Shown here one piece after another: positions 63,176 to 64,000 of a stretch of 64,000 bases of DNA. The stretch covers positions 1-64,000 of the forward strand of contig JACRER010000032.1 in the NCBI GenBank assembly GCA_016234365.1, written 5' to 3'. Every line of letters begins with the position of its first letter. The stretch's first letter is position 1. Both the position numbers and the translations under genes were made by a program. This DNA comes from Elusimicrobiota bacterium. Its GTDB lineage: Bacteria > Elusimicrobiota > Elusimicrobia > Elusimicrobiales > UBA9959. Under the pieces are notes generated by a model that had not been told where the DNA came from, searched no databases, and saw only the letters and a list, made by a program, of their open reading frames with translations.

Positions 63176-64000
63176 TCAGCCCGTAGGCCCGCCCTGTGTC
63201 CGCATCCTTTCGGCCAGGAGCCGGTCGTAATATTCCACCAGGCTGGAGCGGTCGGTGGCGCAACGGTAAACTTTCCCCAGCGGGAAAACGATGGTTTTCC
63301 AGGGGAACACCATCGCCCAGGTCCCATCCTCGCCGTCGGTGTTGTACCAGAGGCCTTTCATATCCTTGGCCAGCGTTTCCGCCAGGATGTGGCCGTAGCA
63401 GCGCAACAGTTTCCAGCCATCCGCGGTGGGCGGGATGTCCGGCTTGAAATTATCCTGGATCGCCTTTTCCAGTTTTAACAACCCGGAGCGTCCCAGCTCG
63501 ATGCCCGAAGTTTCCGGCAGCGAAGAGGCCAGTACCATCATGCGGCGGTGCTCAGTGGCGGTGTCGGTAAGGCGCTCGGAGTGGCTCATGATGCGTTTTT
63601 TTGCGGCTTCCAGCCCGGAGGGCGGCGGGGTGCGGACTTTCATGCGCTCGGAAAGCCAGAGCACGTACTTGCCCAGCCAGCCCGGTTCGGGTATCTCTTC
63701 GTTCCAGAGTACGCGCCAGACGCGCTGCACCGGGTACGTCGTGACCTTGAGGTCGGGCTGTTCAAAGATCATCGGCCAGCCCCAGGGGTCGAAATCGGGG
63801 AATTTTATCAGGCGGCCCTTCTGCCGCTCCTGAAGGAAATAGCAAAGGAAGGCGGCGCAGTCGCGCACCATGTCTATCTTGGCCTGCTGGTTCGCCTTGG
63901 CCTTTATGAGGGTGAGGCGCAGCCTTTTTTCCGCCTCGTCGAGGCCGTCGGAGTTGAAATAGATCTTCCTTCCCAGCTCGTCTTCCAGGTCCGAGGCCAG
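63176..64000 (-). CDS. Protein of unknown function, N-terminus beyond right edge
   Basis: The frame is open from the right edge to a TGA at 63176, giving 274 visible residues. No signal or membrane segment is visible. The end (LLRCYGHILAETLAKDMKGL, then TWAMVFPWKTIVFPLGKVYR) looks like a small alpha/beta domain of the SMI1/DUF3806 kind, but this is not secure. An internal helical stretch (AAKKRIMSHSERLTDTATEH) is strongly charged. It is upstream of the clostripain-like gene, 15 bases from that gene's promoter. Confidence 0.6.
   Translation of the reverse strand: MASDLEDELGRKIYFNSDGLDEAEKRLRLTLIKAKANQQAKIDMVRDCAAFLCYFLQERQKGRLIKFPDFDPWGWPMIFEQPDLKVTTYPVQRVWRVLWNEEIPEPGWLGKYVLWLSERMKVRTPPPSGLEAAKKRIMSHSERLTDTATEHRRMMVLASSLPETSGIELGRSGLLKLEKAIQDNFKPDIPPTADGWKLLRCYGHILAETLAKDMKGLWYNTDGEDGTWAMVFPWKTIVFPLGKVYRCATDRSSLVEYYDRLLAERMRTQGGPTG

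Overview
The window is a compact, GC-rich bacterial chromosome segment of about 70 genes. Almost every base is coding, many neighbours share ATGA start/stop overlaps, and the longest gene-free stretch is about 310 bases (7977-8284). Signal peptides, lipobox proteins, FadL-, TolC- and PorV-type outer-membrane proteins and an OmpA-type lipoprotein show a Gram-negative envelope. PorV-like and FlgD-Ig-like surface proteins, an RRM protein, a clostripain-like protease and a class II cytochrome c maturation system would fit an uncultured lineage such as Elusimicrobiota. That placement is inference; no rRNA or tRNA gene was seen.

Layout. 1-3394 (minus): a surface-protein group (repeat protein running off the left edge, FlgD-Ig-like protein, PorV-like protein). 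3513-5982 (plus): PAP2 phosphatase, MATE exporter, SUI1 factor. 5986-7976 (minus): Hint/Tim44 membrane protein interrupted by an in-frame TAG, plus a small membrane protein. 8285-16473 (plus): ABC-F ATPase, typA, CYTH protein, second MATE, RlmI-like methyltransferase, secreted protein, yeast-type cytosine deaminase, RRM protein. 16612-23203: TetR-controlled tripartite ABC-2 exporter with its own TolC. 23213-28607: nitrite ammonification (resB, ccsA, nrfH, nrfA) with DUF438/hemerythrin/PAS and DUF1858 proteins. 28659-32825: arsenic operon (arsR, arsP-like, thioredoxin-like, arsM, arsC, acr3, lone receiver). 32899-36460: FadL porin, WD40 protein, MFS carrier. 36471-37770: a complete IS4-family element with perfect 20-bp ends and a 5-bp target duplication.

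37869-44904: secreted protein, cysE-cysK, Nudix, anmK, MFS, squalene/phytoene synthase-like enzyme, OmpA lipoprotein. 44983-47041 (minus): rplU-rpmA-obgE. 47205-48438: secreted protein and MscS-type membrane protein. 48507-52248 (minus): rpsU-dnaG-rpoD, the macromolecular synthesis operon, with a terminator between rpsU and dnaG. 52285-56841 (minus): HIT protein and a phosphatase group in which an intact UshA is followed by a degenerate UshA paralogue and a degenerate class B acid phosphatase-like protein. 56946-57798: rplM-rpsI. 57845-63121 (minus): clostripain protease, HpnD-like synthase, dcd, TPR protein and a one-TM protein. 63176-64000: a partial unknown gene.

The most unusual signals are the phosphatase pseudoenzyme pair, the Hint/Tim44 gene with its internal TAG, and a recurring promoter layout (TTGNNN, 17 bases, TATNAT-like box 7-10 bases before ATG, no Shine-Dalgarno) that predicts leaderless mRNAs for several genes including both ribosomal-protein operons.
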